Source: an uncultured Lacinutrix sp.
Lineage (GTDB): Bacteria > Bacteroidota > Bacteroidia > Flavobacteriales > Flavobacteriaceae
Assembly (NCBI GenBank): GCA_937129145.1
Contig: CAKZMU010000009.1
Coordinates: 304,874 to 368,873 of the forward strand
Reading direction: 5' to 3'
Length of the DNA: 64,000 nucleotides
A program made the translations under genes and the position numbers. Of this stretch, positions 46,234 to 55,005 are shown piece by piece; position 1 is the first letter of the stretch; each line of letters starts with the position of its first letter. The notes beneath the pieces were generated by a model. It was not told the DNA's origin. It saw only the letters and a list, made by a program, of their open reading frames with translations, and did not search any database.

Positions 46234-46839
46234 TTATGATTGATTTTTTTGAATGATTTTGTCTAAGTGCTCCAAACCTTTATTGGTACAAACACCTCTT
46301 AAATGATATTCTATGTAGTTTTCCATGAGCATGTTCATGGAAAATGTTTTTTTGGAAAATAAATCCTCATCTTTAATCGCCAACATGCAACTAAAATATA
46401 TTCTGGTAATAAAATCGACATGAATTGTATCTCTAAAAATGCCCAAAGCAATTCCACGGTCTAAATTGGCTTTTACACATTGGTACATCACATCAAATTG
46501 TTTCTTTTTAAGTGATTTGTAAATCTTTGGATAGTATTTTTGTAACTGATATTGAGGCGATGATTTTTCGTCTTTTAAATGTTCAGACACAAATCTTTTA
46601 ATATCATAAATTTCCTCAATTGGGTTCTTTTCCAACTCACAAATACAGTCGATACCATGAGAAATTATATTGAACATAGCCAATGTTGTAGCTTCAACTA
46701 GCTTTGTTTTGTTATCAAAATGCTGATAAATGGTTTTTTTAGAAATGCCCAAAGCGTTAGCAATATCGTCCATTGTAACACTTTTAAAGCCGTAGCTTAA
46801 AAATAAATCGGCAGATTTATGTATAATTTTTTCTCTCAT
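46234..46839 (-). CDS. TetR/AcrR-family regulator of the efflux operon
   Basis: A 201-residue TetR-type repressor. The N-terminal helix-turn-helix reads SVTMDDIANALGISKKTIYQ; the C-terminal ligand domain is unlike named subfamilies. I chose ATG 46839 (MREKIIHKSADLFL); a TTG at 46851 overlaps the -7 element. It heads the operon TetR - TolC - adaptor - permease, and a 28-nt palindrome in its own promoter is the likely operator. Confidence 0.93.
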   Translation of the reverse strand: MREKIIHKSADLFLSYGFKSVTMDDIANALGISKKTIYQHFDNKTKLVEATTLAMFNIISHGIDCICELEKNPIEEIYDIKRFVSEHLKDEKSSPQYQLQKYYPKIYKSLKKKQFDVMYQCVKANLDRGIALGIFRDTIHVDFITRIYFSCMLAIKDEDLFSKKTFSMNMLMENYIEYHLRGVCTNKGLEHLDKIIQKNQS

Positions 46840-46848
46840 AAGGAAGTG

Positions 46849-46879
46849 CAAAAGTACAAGAGGAAACTTTAAAAACCAA
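46849..46879 (-). promoter_or_regulatory. Promoter of the TetR-RND operon
   Basis: On the minus strand TTG (46877-46879), 20 nt, then TACTTTTG (46849-46856), both exact. The ATG at 46839 is 9 nt further on, so the leader is only a few nucleotides. Confidence 0.65.
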
Positions 46880-46889
46880 AAAAGTTTCC
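46862..46889. promoter_or_regulatory. Candidate TetR operator
   Basis: GGAAACTTT (46862-46870) and AAAGTTTCC (46881-46889) form a perfect 9-bp inverted repeat with a 10-nt centre. It covers the -33 box and most of the spacer of the TetR promoter, where a bound repressor would exclude RNA polymerase. Confidence 0.6.
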
Positions 46890-46952
46890 AAAGTTTTAAT
46901 ATTTATTTAACACAGGATTTTTTATGTATGCTATTTATTTTATGAATTGCCT

Positions 46953-46960
46953 TATTTTTG
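46953..46960 (+). promoter_or_regulatory. -7 element of the polyprenyl synthase gene, probably leaderless
   Basis: TATTTTTG matches TAnnTTTG exactly and ends 4 nt before the ATG at 46965. The -33 box is not a clean TTG. Confidence 0.5.
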
Positions 46961-46964
46961 CGCC

Positions 46965-47939
46965 ATGTTATCCATAGAAAAATACCAAAAGGCGTTTGTA
47001 GATTATTTAACAAATTACCAAACTCCAAAAGAGCCATACAATCTTTACGAGCCGATAGAATATATATTGTCTTTAGGAGGCAAGCGTTTACGTCCAGTAC
47101 TTACTTTAATGACAACAGACATTTTTAATAAGAATTTTGAAACATCATTGGATGCTGCTTTAGCGGTTGAGGTATTTCATAATTTTTCATTGATTCATGA
47201 CGACATTATGGACGATGCGCCTTTGCGACGTGGAAAAGACACCGTACATGAAAAATGGGATTTAAACACAGGCATCCTATCTGGTGATGCGATGTTGATT
47301 TTAGCGTATCAATTGTTTGAAAACTACGAAGGCAACACATTTAAAGACTTAGCAAAATTGTTTAGTAAAACAGCCATTGAGGTGTGCGAAGGTCAGCAAT
47401 ACGACATCGATTTTGAAACCAGAAACGATGTGACCATTCCTGAGTATTTAAAAATGATTGAATATAAAACGGCAGTGTTGGTTGGAGCTGCCATGAAAAT
47501 GGGAGCTATTGTTGCTAATGTCTCAAAAGAAGACCAAAATAGTATTTATGAATTTGGTAAGAACCTAGGCATAGCTTTTCAATTACAAGACGATTATCTA
47601 GATGCTTTTGGTAATCCTGAATCGTTTGGAAAACAAGTAGGCGGTGATATTATTGAGAACAAAAAAACCTACTTATTTTTAAAAGCCCTGGAATTATCTG
47701 AAGGAAATATAAAAGAAGCATTGATAGGTTTTTATAATGAATCTTTGTCAAATAATGACGAAAAAGTCGCAAAAGTAAAACAGATTTTTAACGATACTGG
47801 AGCTTCGGAAGCAACTAAAAATGCTATTGAAAATTACACAGAAAAAGCATTTAATGTATTGGAATCAATCAATATTTCTACTGATAAAAAAGAATTATTA
47901 AAGCAATTTGGAACCGCTTTAATGAATAGAAACGTTTAA
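46965..47939 (+). CDS. Polyprenyl diphosphate synthase (trans-prenyltransferase)
   Basis: A 324-residue trans-isoprenyl synthase. The two Asp-rich motifs are LIHDDIMDDAPLRRG (first) and LQDDYLDAFG (second), and LSLGGKRLRPVLTLM is the substrate-phosphate site. It elongates allylic diphosphates with isopentenyl diphosphate, probably to geranylgeranyl or longer chains; chain length is not clear. I chose ATG 46965 because a -7 element ends 4 nt before it. Its stop shares one nucleotide with the next ATG. Confidence 0.93.
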   Translation: MLSIEKYQKAFVDYLTNYQTPKEPYNLYEPIEYILSLGGKRLRPVLTLMTTDIFNKNFETSLDAALAVEVFHNFSLIHDDIMDDAPLRRGKDTVHEKWDLNTGILSGDAMLILAYQLFENYEGNTFKDLAKLFSKTAIEVCEGQQYDIDFETRNDVTIPEYLKMIEYKTAVLVGAAMKMGAIVANVSKEDQNSIYEFGKNLGIAFQLQDDYLDAFGNPESFGKQVGGDIIENKKTYLFLKALELSEGNIKEALIGFYNESLSNNDEKVAKVKQIFNDTGASEATKNAIENYTEKAFNVLESINISTDKKELLKQFGTALMNRNV

Positions 47940-48289
47940 TGCAATTACCCAATAATTTTGAAGAGCTAATTACTCAAGCTAACGAAGACAACTTATACAA
48001 TAAGCTTATAAAACAGCTAAATAAAGATTTTTTGTTAGCCAATATCGACTTAGATTTTGATGAAGATATTTTGCCAACAAGCCTCAAGTATTTATTGCAT
48101 GAAACCGTCTTTAAACTTATTCAAGAAAAATTCGCTGAGTATTTAAACCTACTATATATTATTGATGTTCCTGAACATAAAATAAAACAATTGGATGGTA
48201 GTGATACCGTACAATTATCTGAACAGGTTACGTTTTTAATCCTGCTACGTGAGTGGCAAAAGGTTTGGTATAGACATCAATACAAATAA
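47939..48289 (+). CDS. Conserved-looking hypothetical protein coupled to polyprenyl synthase
   Basis: A 116-residue soluble acidic helical protein with no signal peptide or known motif (NNFEELITQANEDNLYNKLI; LLREWQKVWYRHQYK). Its ATG overlaps the polyprenyl synthase stop by one nucleotide, so it is coupled to it. Not recognised as a named family. It converges on the TonB receptor with a 2-nt gap. Confidence 0.7.
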   Translation: MQLPNNFEELITQANEDNLYNKLIKQLNKDFLLANIDLDFDEDILPTSLKYLLHETVFKLIQEKFAEYLNLLYIIDVPEHKIKQLDGSDTVQLSEQVTFLILLREWQKVWYRHQYK

Positions 48290-48291
48290 TT

Positions 48292-50292
48292 TTAAAATAT
48301 TACATACGAGGTGTTTATATAAAAATTACGCCCTTGTCTAGGAATATTATTCCAATCTGCGTAGGTAGAATAATTTGCATCTAATATGTTTTCAATACCA
48401 TATTTTAAAACAAGTTTATTTTGTTTGATATAAAACACATTTCCTAAGTTAAGATTCATAACCGCATAAGCAGGCGTTTCATCTTCGCCATAAAAACTAC
48501 TGTATTTACTTTGATTTCCGTTTCCTTCCAGTTGTAATGCAGCATTGAATTTTTTTGTACTATAACTCACTTCTGTTAAGTAGGAAAATGGTTTTATTAA
48601 TGGTAAATTTTTATTGTTTTGCCCTTTTCCGTAATTGTAACCAATAGTTCCATTTGCAGAAAATGATTCAGAAAACTCATAAGAAGCGTTTACATACACA
48701 TCAAAAATAGAGGCATAATTTAAGGCATTATAAACCCTTACGCCATTTGCTCCTATGGTCATGGCACTTATAGTATTATCTATATCTCCAATAATATAGT
48801 CCATAATATGAAAATAAGATGACTCAATACCAATATGCAATTTATTGACATGGTAATTGGCTTTTATGTTTGCTTCAATTGATTTTTCGTTTTCTAAGGT
48901 TGGATTTCCTATATAATCATAATTATCAAAACTGTTGAACAGGAAAAACCCATAACCTTCACTTACAGAAGGTGCTCTCTCGCCGTAACCAATACCTAAT
49001 GAGATATCGTAATGGTCTTTCTTGTAAACATAATCTGTTGAAAAACTAGTTAAAAACCGACTTGTGGTATCATCAATATCTGGATAAAATATTTGAAGAC
49101 TTTCCAAGCCTTCATCTTTAGCAATATTATTTTGATGGTATCCTAAACGTAAGGACGCCGAAAGTGTTTTGCTTTTACCTAAACTAAAATCATCTTTGGC
49201 ATAAATCCCTGTGTATAAGGTTCTTATATCTGGCCATGTGTACATGAACATAGCAGGCTGATTTGGGTCGTTTGGGTACATGGTCATTTCAGCTAATGAA
49301 CGGTTATAAAACCCATTTATATTTAATAATAGCGTGTGTTTATTCTTTTTTATGGTGGCTTTATTGTAAAAACCAAACGTATCGCTCCAACCAGGCATGT
49401 CCATTCGTATTGGTACATCAGGACGTTTTGAGTCATCCATAACATGAGTGATTGTATTGAAATACACTTTAGATTCCATTGAATTTATAAGTGTAGAATC
49501 ATTAGCATAATTATAGGTTAACGATGTAATTAAGGCTTCGGCTAACGATACATCCATTGGTAAAGCTGGATAGCCAACATCTGTGGCTCTGTCATAAATA
49601 ACATTGGCATCAAGCGATTCTTTTTCTGAGAGTTTAAAGCCTGTTTGCAAAGAAATATTATATTTTTCGAATTGCGAATACAAAATTTCCTCGTTGCCTC
49701 CTGCATTATAATTATCAGATTTACGGTAAATCCCATCGGTAGTGATATAAAATTTATTACCAGAATATTCTAAGTCCAATCCAGCGGTTTTATAGTTTCC
49801 GTTGGTTTCATATCCTAAATCCACGTTGGTTTTAAGTCCAGATGCATAGTATTTTGACGCAGGCAATTGCAAGTCTATACCACCACCAACACTATGTCCG
49901 TTTTCTGTGCCTTGTTGCCCAGAGCCAACATGAACTTTCTCCAAATTGGACACATCTACATAGGATGTAATAGGGTCCATTTTGTCTGTACAGGCTCCAA
50001 AAATTTGCATCCCATCAATAGTCACTGTTAAACGCTCACTATTCATGTTGTTGAGTGATGGCTCCCAAGCATAATTGCCGCGTTTCACCATCGTTATTTT
50101 ATTGGCTTTTTCTAAAAAGTCGTCAATACTTGATAATGTTTTTTCTTGGCGATAATTACTTAATTTACGTCTGCCAAGAACAATTACTTCTTTTAGTTTT
50201 GTTGTGTCTTTTTTAATAGTGGTTTCTGCTTTTTGAGCGAATAAAAATCCACTAAAAAGAAAGGAGATGCTATATATTATGAGCTTTTTCAT
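48292..50292 (-). CDS. TonB-dependent outer-membrane receptor, OprC/NosA-like (probable copper)
   Basis: A 666-residue receptor with signal peptide MKKLIIYSISFLFSGFLFAQ, a plug domain (KLKEVIVLGRRKLSNY; RLTVTIDGMQIFGACTDKMD; GSGQQGTENGHSVGGGIDLQ) and a beta-barrel ending in NTSYVIF. In the plug, C101-T-D-K-M105 followed by DPITSY matches the CxxxM-DP segment by which OprC/NosA-type receptors bind copper. Context agrees: a Met/His-rich lipoprotein is upstream and the nos cluster lies beyond. Copper specificity is inference; another metal is possible. Confidence 0.88.
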   Translation of the reverse strand: MKKLIIYSISFLFSGFLFAQKAETTIKKDTTKLKEVIVLGRRKLSNYRQEKTLSSIDDFLEKANKITMVKRGNYAWEPSLNNMNSERLTVTIDGMQIFGACTDKMDPITSYVDVSNLEKVHVGSGQQGTENGHSVGGGIDLQLPASKYYASGLKTNVDLGYETNGNYKTAGLDLEYSGNKFYITTDGIYRKSDNYNAGGNEEILYSQFEKYNISLQTGFKLSEKESLDANVIYDRATDVGYPALPMDVSLAEALITSLTYNYANDSTLINSMESKVYFNTITHVMDDSKRPDVPIRMDMPGWSDTFGFYNKATIKKNKHTLLLNINGFYNRSLAEMTMYPNDPNQPAMFMYTWPDIRTLYTGIYAKDDFSLGKSKTLSASLRLGYHQNNIAKDEGLESLQIFYPDIDDTTSRFLTSFSTDYVYKKDHYDISLGIGYGERAPSVSEGYGFFLFNSFDNYDYIGNPTLENEKSIEANIKANYHVNKLHIGIESSYFHIMDYIIGDIDNTISAMTIGANGVRVYNALNYASIFDVYVNASYEFSESFSANGTIGYNYGKGQNNKNLPLIKPFSYLTEVSYSTKKFNAALQLEGNGNQSKYSSFYGEDETPAYAVMNLNLGNVFYIKQNKLVLKYGIENILDANYSTYADWNNIPRQGRNFYINTSYVIF

Positions 50293-50339
50293 TTGAATAA
50301 TTGTTTAGTGTTTAAACTAAAAAAGAGTTTGCCATTTTA

Positions 50340-50375
50340 GGTGTAGTCCAAGGTTTTGTAAAACTGGACTACACC
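50340..50375. other. Strong hairpin between the copper lipoprotein and TonB receptor genes
   Basis: GGTGTAGTCCA pairs with TGGACTACACC (11 bp) and the stem continues inside with GTTTT/AAAAC after a 2-nt bulge. A T-run follows only on the plus strand, so on the coding (minus) strand it is more likely to set RNA stability or relative expression than to terminate. Confidence 0.55.
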
Positions 50376-50396
50376 CTTTTTTGACAATACAATTAA

Positions 50397-51245
50397 TTAA
50401 AATTCCAGTTCTAAATAGAGAGAACTTTGAGAGTTTTGTTCGGTCACATCTTCACCTTTAATAACGCTATCTTGCTCGTTTAAAAGCTTTAAATTGAGCA
50501 CCCAATAACCTGTCATAGTCAATGATAAATCACCATGATACATTCTATCGGTCATGTTATAGGTAAGGTTTGTATTGTTTGGCGAACCGTGATTTCCCAT
50601 CCCTGGCATTCTTGGGTCTAGTGTAATGGTATAATCCTCCACAATTGGAAAAGACATCATGTTTTCCATTTTAAACAGTCCAACTTTTAAGTCATTGATA
50701 GCAATTTTAGGCTCTTTTGGCTCTATCATGGCAATGATATAACGACTATCATCACTAGCCATAAAACTTGTAATGTTTTGAGTATCGTTTTGCATCACAG
50801 TAATTGTGTCTGTTGCTGTGTAATCGACATCGCCTATGCTGTAGTTTAATGTTAATGACCACCCAGAACCATCGGTATTTGTCATTTGGTAAATAACATA
50901 ACCTTCATAAACAGTGCTTTTACCAGCGACTTTTGTAATGGCAGATTTTGGGCATGAGTGCTGCATTGTTGGCATTTGCATTATTGGCATCCACGATAGA
51001 GTTGCATCTTCAACATAGGCATCAGTTGCAATATTTTTTAGTCTAATGTTTATGTTGTTGTAACCTGTTGTAAACACACCAGTTTTATTGTAAAGCTCGA
51101 TAGTATGGGTACTATTTGAAATTTCCTTGATTTTAACAAGGTTTTCAATTTCATTAATTGTTTGGTCTTCATTATCGTTATCGGTTGAACATGATGTAGC
51201 AAGTAAACCGATGAGTAAAAAAGGGAATATATATTTTAGTTTCAT
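50397..51245 (-). CDS. Met/His-rich lipoprotein, probable periplasmic copper binder
   Basis: A 282-residue lipoprotein: signal ending in LLATSC with lipid Cys at residue 19. The body looks like two beta-sandwich repeats of the YtkA/FixH-like type. Clusters of copper-type ligands stand out: M86, M89, M91, M94, H96 and C98 (WMPIMQMPTMQHSC), and later DPRMPGMGNHGSPNN with another Met/His set. It lies between a small CNGKC protein and the TonB receptor and probably hands copper to or from it. No named family is certain. Confidence 0.75.
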   Translation of the reverse strand: MKLKYIFPFLLIGLLATSCSTDNDNEDQTINEIENLVKIKEISNSTHTIELYNKTGVFTTGYNNINIRLKNIATDAYVEDATLSWMPIMQMPTMQHSCPKSAITKVAGKSTVYEGYVIYQMTNTDGSGWSLTLNYSIGDVDYTATDTITVMQNDTQNITSFMASDDSRYIIAMIEPKEPKIAINDLKVGLFKMENMMSFPIVEDYTITLDPRMPGMGNHGSPNNTNLTYNMTDRMYHGDLSLTMTGYWVLNLKLLNEQDSVIKGEDVTEQNSQSSLYLELEF

Positions 51246-51315
51246 TTTTATTGTTTTTTAAATTGAAAAAGGGCGTAGCTTTCCTGTCTCACTTAATTTT
51301 GTAAGCAAGAATAGG

Positions 51316-51325
51316 ACAGTACTGT
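51316..51325. other. Palindrome upstream of the copper lipoprotein
   Basis: ACAGTACTGT is a perfect 10-nt palindrome, 71 nt before the lipoprotein ATG. It could be an operator but is short enough to occur by chance. Confidence 0.3.
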
Positions 51326-51346
51326 AAGGGTTTTTGTAATAAAAAA

Positions 51347-51742
51347 TCAACTAAATATTGGTGGAGGTGTTTCAACCTCTAAAGACGTTTTTGTTATTCT
51401 AAATGAGTTATATAAATGATTTTCTTTGGGTAAAATAATATGTTCAATAGGTTTGTTTAAAATATCAAAAGAAAAGAAGCAATAAATATCTAATGAGGTT
51501 CTTTTGTTTTCTTGATATGGAAGTTGTGTCTTAGAATCTGAATCACTTTTGGTTAATTGTTTTCGCAACTGACATTTACCATTACAGCCTTTTTGCTCTT
51601 CTTTTTGAATACATAAAGTTTTTGCGATAAAATCTTGGTTAACTATAAAATCGCCAATAATAACAATGGTATTGATATTATGCGCAAACACTATTATTAC
51701 TAAAAAAGAGGCAATGATTTTATGTGCAAAAAGCTTAATCAT
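51347..51742 (-). CDS. CNGKC small exported protein at head of copper-uptake unit
   Basis: A 131-residue protein with an N-terminal hydrophobic segment (IIASFLVIIVFA) and a Cys set C44, C53, C57 (CIQKEEQKGCNGKCQLRKQL). I have the impression of similar CNGKC-x-L-xKQL proteins beside metal TonB receptors in Bacteroidota, but cannot verify it here. The C-terminal part has many Pro and charged residues. An exact -7 element ends 4 nt before its ATG, so it starts a separate, leaderless transcript with the two genes behind. Confidence 0.7.
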   Translation of the reverse strand: MIKLFAHKIIASFLVIIVFAHNINTIVIIGDFIVNQDFIAKTLCIQKEEQKGCNGKCQLRKQLTKSDSDSKTQLPYQENKRTSLDIYCFFSFDILNKPIEHIILPKENHLYNSFRITKTSLEVETPPPIFS

Positions 51743-51746
51743 ACTG

Positions 51747-51754
51747 CAAAATTA
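51747..51754 (-). promoter_or_regulatory. -7 element of the copper-uptake unit, leaderless
   Basis: On the minus strand TAATTTTG matches TAnnTTTG exactly and ends 4 nt before the ATG at 51742. A TTG lies 16 nt upstream of it. It separates this unit from the nos genes. Confidence 0.55.
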
Positions 51755-51814
51755 CAGCAAACTAAAAGCGCAAAACATGATTAAAGTCAGATTTTACTTA
51801 AATATTATATGTGA

Positions 51815-52597
51815 TTAAAAATCTTTCTTTTTTGATTTTATAGAAATTCTCCAAACAGGTAAAAGTACCCAAATAATCAAGACCGAAAATGATACGATAA
51901 GCCCAAAGCTAGTGCCAAAAAATTGCTTAAAAACAGCACCTGTATAACCGAGTAGTGCAGAAATATCCAGTTTTAAAAGTATTAATGTTCTTGATAAATC
52001 TATAGGGTTAAGCATGGTTCCAATTAATGACACTTTATCTAGAGGATAATCTTCAAACATAATTAAGGTCATTAAAAACAAACCATCATAAATTACTGCT
52101 AAGAATAACCATAATAAAATGGCATACCCAAAACCTTTTATTTTGTTTTCATTAGATAGTGCAATATTAAAAGCCAAGGCTGTAAATATTAATGTGAGAA
52201 ATGTGCCTGTGATAAGCAATAATGAAAAATCCCAAATGGCACTACTTTCAAACAGCCCATAAAACACAAACGGAATGCCTAAGCCTAGAATCAAACTCAT
52301 AGAAAGCGACAAGGCAACTCCTAAATACTGTCCCAAAAATATGGAGGAACGTTTTAAGGGTTGCGCTAATAGCAGTTCGGTAAACTCCCTTGAATTATAG
52401 TAATACATCACACCAAAAATTGTCCCAATTAAAGGTACAAGTACTATAATAACATTCATTAAGGTAATGACTGCTTTTGATAAGTCGTTGTTTAAAAACA
52501 ACAGCACAATACCAAGTAGTAAATAAAACGCAAAATACACGTAACTCCAGCGACTGCGCATTAAATCGTAAAAACTATATTTTAATATCTTAAGCAT
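51815..52597 (-). CDS. nosY: NosY, membrane permease of the NosDFY complex
   Basis: A 260-residue permease with six hydrophobic segments. It begins KYSFYDLMRSRWSYVYFAFY, the ABC-2 type entry seen in NosY. With NosF it forms the transporter that passes a sulfur species or energy across the membrane for building the CuZ centre of NosZ. It overlaps nosF by 8 nt and is last of the nos genes. Confidence 0.92.
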   Translation of the reverse strand: MLKILKYSFYDLMRSRWSYVYFAFYLLLGIVLLFLNNDLSKAVITLMNVIIVLVPLIGTIFGVMYYYNSREFTELLLAQPLKRSSIFLGQYLGVALSLSMSLILGLGIPFVFYGLFESSAIWDFSLLLITGTFLTLIFTALAFNIALSNENKIKGFGYAILLWLFLAVIYDGLFLMTLIMFEDYPLDKVSLIGTMLNPIDLSRTLILLKLDISALLGYTGAVFKQFFGTSFGLIVSFSVLIIWVLLPVWRISIKSKKKDF

Positions 52598-53297
52598 GAT
52601 TGTTGGTTAATATAGACGCAATAGCATGTTCAAAATCTGGTTGCTTGGTCTTGGTTTTTAAATCTTGAATAGTGCCTTTAAAGTATATTTTACCTTCTAG
52701 TATAAACACAATTTCGTCGGAGACTTCTTCAACAAAACTCATAATATGTGAGGTGATGAGTATGGTTTTTCCTTTGGCTTTTTCTACTTGAATTAAATCT
52801 TTTAAGCGTATAAGGGATATAGGGTCCAAACCTGTTGTTGGTTCGTCTAAAATTATCAATGGACTATCAAACATAAAGGTCAATACGAGGTTTACTTTTT
52901 GTTTTGTTCCACCTGATAAATTTCCTAGTTTTTTGTCTAAAAAAGGTTCTAGTTTAAACAGTTCGATTAAGCGCTTATCTTCATTAGTGTCTTTACGCAG
53001 GTCTTTAATCATTTTGATTAATTCCTTAACTTTTAAATTACTAGGAAAATTAGCTATTTGTGGTAAATAGTCTATTTGGTGTCTATAATCTGAACTTTTT
53101 TTAATATTGTTTCCCAATACTTCAATAGTGCCTTTATTAGGAATAACCATTCCTAAAACAGACTTGATTAAGGTTGTTTTGCCAGAGCCATTTGGTCCTA
53201 GAACAGCAAAAATCCCTCCTTGGTCAATGTGTAAATCAACACCTTTAAGTACCTTATTTTTACCAAATTTTTTATGTAAATCTTGTATAGTTACCAT
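52590..53297 (-). CDS. nosF: NosF, ABC ATPase of the NosDFY complex
   Basis: A 235-residue ATPase: Walker A GPNGSGKTTL, signature LSGGTKQKVNL, Walker B PLIILDEPTTGLDP and the H-loop TSHIM. It drives NosY in NosZ maturation. It overlaps nosD by 7 nt and nosY by 8 nt, so the three are coupled. Confidence 0.95.
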   Translation of the reverse strand: MVTIQDLHKKFGKNKVLKGVDLHIDQGGIFAVLGPNGSGKTTLIKSVLGMVIPNKGTIEVLGNNIKKSSDYRHQIDYLPQIANFPSNLKVKELIKMIKDLRKDTNEDKRLIELFKLEPFLDKKLGNLSGGTKQKVNLVLTFMFDSPLIILDEPTTGLDPISLIRLKDLIQVEKAKGKTILITSHIMSFVEEVSDEIVFILEGKIYFKGTIQDLKTKTKQPDFEHAIASILTNNHA

Positions 53298-54526
53298 GTG
53301 TTTTTTTTAATTAAAGGGTTGTTGTCCATTAAATTGTCTGGTGTAAAAACTGGCGATACTTTTTCGGAAAAATCAATTATATCTATGAACATACTACGTA
53401 ATAAAATAATGGTTTCTGGTGTGCGGTTAACGATATACGAAAATAGTTTTACAGGTCTGTAAGGCACATCGCCAATACCATCTTTGTCTAAATCGTAACC
53501 TGTGTAGTTGCTCCAATAATTACGGTCAAAAACGTTGTCGTTTACTTTGCTGTTGTATGCAATATCGAACGAGTTGTACAAAAAATTATTTTCTATAAAA
53601 CTATTGGTGTAACAAGCACCGCGAACTTTAACAGCCCAACCGTTATTTTTAAAATCATTGTTTTTGTAGATAATTCTATTAGAGCCTTCAATATTAATCC
53701 CTATGGTGTTTTCTTCAAAAGTATTGCCAATAATTTCGGCATCATTAATTTCTTTTAAAAGCACACCGTAGGATGCTGTTCCCCAGTTTTCTTTAAATAC
53801 ATTGTTGTACATTTTTATTCTTTTAGAAAACATAACAGCAACACCTGCGCCATTGTTTGAAAACTCATTGTCTTGATACACATCATCATTGGAAAACATA
53901 AAATGTAACCCATAGCGTATATTTAAGGAACTTACATTGTTTTTAATGGTACAAAAGTGTGAGAACTCTAAATAAATTCCGTCCCTTACATGTTGTATAA
54001 AATTGTGCTCTATATCTACATTTTTACTGTACCATAATTGAATACCATTGCCAGAGTTGTACTCTTCAACTGCATCGCCAATAATTTTGTTATGAAATAC
54101 TTTTCCGTCCCTTGACTTTTCAATATATATCCCAAAGAACAGTTTTTCCAATACTAGATTCTGAATCACAAAGTTTTTACTGTTTTTTACACGAATAGCA
54201 GCATAATCTTCGGTATAACTGGTGCCAACATTTATAATGAACAACCCGTCAACAGTTACGTTATCTGAAATGACTGTGATTATTTCTCCTTTTGATTCAC
54301 CGTCAATTATGGGATAATCTTCACCTATAATAGTTAGTGGCTTATCTACAATTACATTGTACTCTTTATAAGTGCCTTTTTTAATAACAATGGTATCAAA
54401 ATCTTGAGCTTGTGCAATAGCATCTTTTAATGTTGAAATAGGACACGTACTGCATACTTCAATGTTTTGAGCATCATTAGTTTGAGCCAATAAAATGGCT
54501 ACTAAAAAAATAAATAATTTATTCAT
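53291..54526 (-). CDS. nosD: NosD, periplasmic copper-site maturation protein
   Basis: A 411-residue protein with signal peptide MNKLFIFLVAILLAQTNDAQ and a right-handed beta-helix of repeated NNxFxxN turns (HNKIIGDAVEEYNSGNGIQL; DNEFSNNGAGVAVMFSKRI; ENWGTASYGVLLKEINDAEI). The fold is that of NosD, which receives copper from NosL and works with NosFY to build the CuZ cluster. The C-terminal RNYWSNYTGYDLDKDGIGD is typical. It lies 4 nt behind nosL. Confidence 0.95.
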   Translation of the reverse strand: MNKLFIFLVAILLAQTNDAQNIEVCSTCPISTLKDAIAQAQDFDTIVIKKGTYKEYNVIVDKPLTIIGEDYPIIDGESKGEIITVISDNVTVDGLFIINVGTSYTEDYAAIRVKNSKNFVIQNLVLEKLFFGIYIEKSRDGKVFHNKIIGDAVEEYNSGNGIQLWYSKNVDIEHNFIQHVRDGIYLEFSHFCTIKNNVSSLNIRYGLHFMFSNDDVYQDNEFSNNGAGVAVMFSKRIKMYNNVFKENWGTASYGVLLKEINDAEIIGNTFEENTIGINIEGSNRIIYKNNDFKNNGWAVKVRGACYTNSFIENNFLYNSFDIAYNSKVNDNVFDRNYWSNYTGYDLDKDGIGDVPYRPVKLFSYIVNRTPETIILLRSMFIDIIDFSEKVSPVFTPDNLMDNNPLIKKNTW

Positions 54527-54530
54527 GAAA

Positions 54531-54968
54531 CTAATTCTTTAAGTGTGCTAGTAGTTCGTTCCAGGTGTATAATGTACCACCTTTTTCAGCTTGTGTTTTT
54601 TTAGCATCAACTTTGCTTTTAAAAGCAGACAGAAAAGCTCCCATAGGGCTTGGAATATTCTCGCTAATTAAAAAAGTTGCTTGAGTTGCATCTATTAGAG
54701 TTTCTGGCTCTGTATAGTTATTGGATAGATATAATTTTATTTCGGAGGTGTCAAAATCATCCATAAAATTAGCCATACATTCTGTAGCATCAAACTTATA
54801 GACCTTGCCTTTGTTGGTCACAATTTCGGCGGCATGTACTTTATCTACAATGGTCATTTTACAAAAGTGACAACCATCACTACCATAATTTATGGGTTCT
54901 GGTCCAACATTACAACTGAAAAATATGAGTAGTAATGCAATAATTGAATAGTGTTTTAGTGTTTGCAT
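54531..54968 (-). CDS. nosL: NosL copper chaperone lipoprotein
   Basis: A 145-residue lipoprotein with lipid Cys at residue 19 (LIFFSC). The copper(I) site motif is C33-H-F-C36-K-M38, and the FDATECMANFM segment is conserved in NosL. It delivers copper for NosZ. It is 37 nt behind the 197-residue membrane protein and 4 nt ahead of nosD. Confidence 0.95.
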   Translation of the reverse strand: MQTLKHYSIIALLLIFFSCNVGPEPINYGSDGCHFCKMTIVDKVHAAEIVTNKGKVYKFDATECMANFMDDFDTSEIKLYLSNNYTEPETLIDATQATFLISENIPSPMGAFLSAFKSKVDAKKTQAEKGGTLYTWNELLAHLKN

Positions 54969-55005
54969 TTTTTAGTGTTTTAATCTGTTCTTATTTCCTA
55001 CATAC

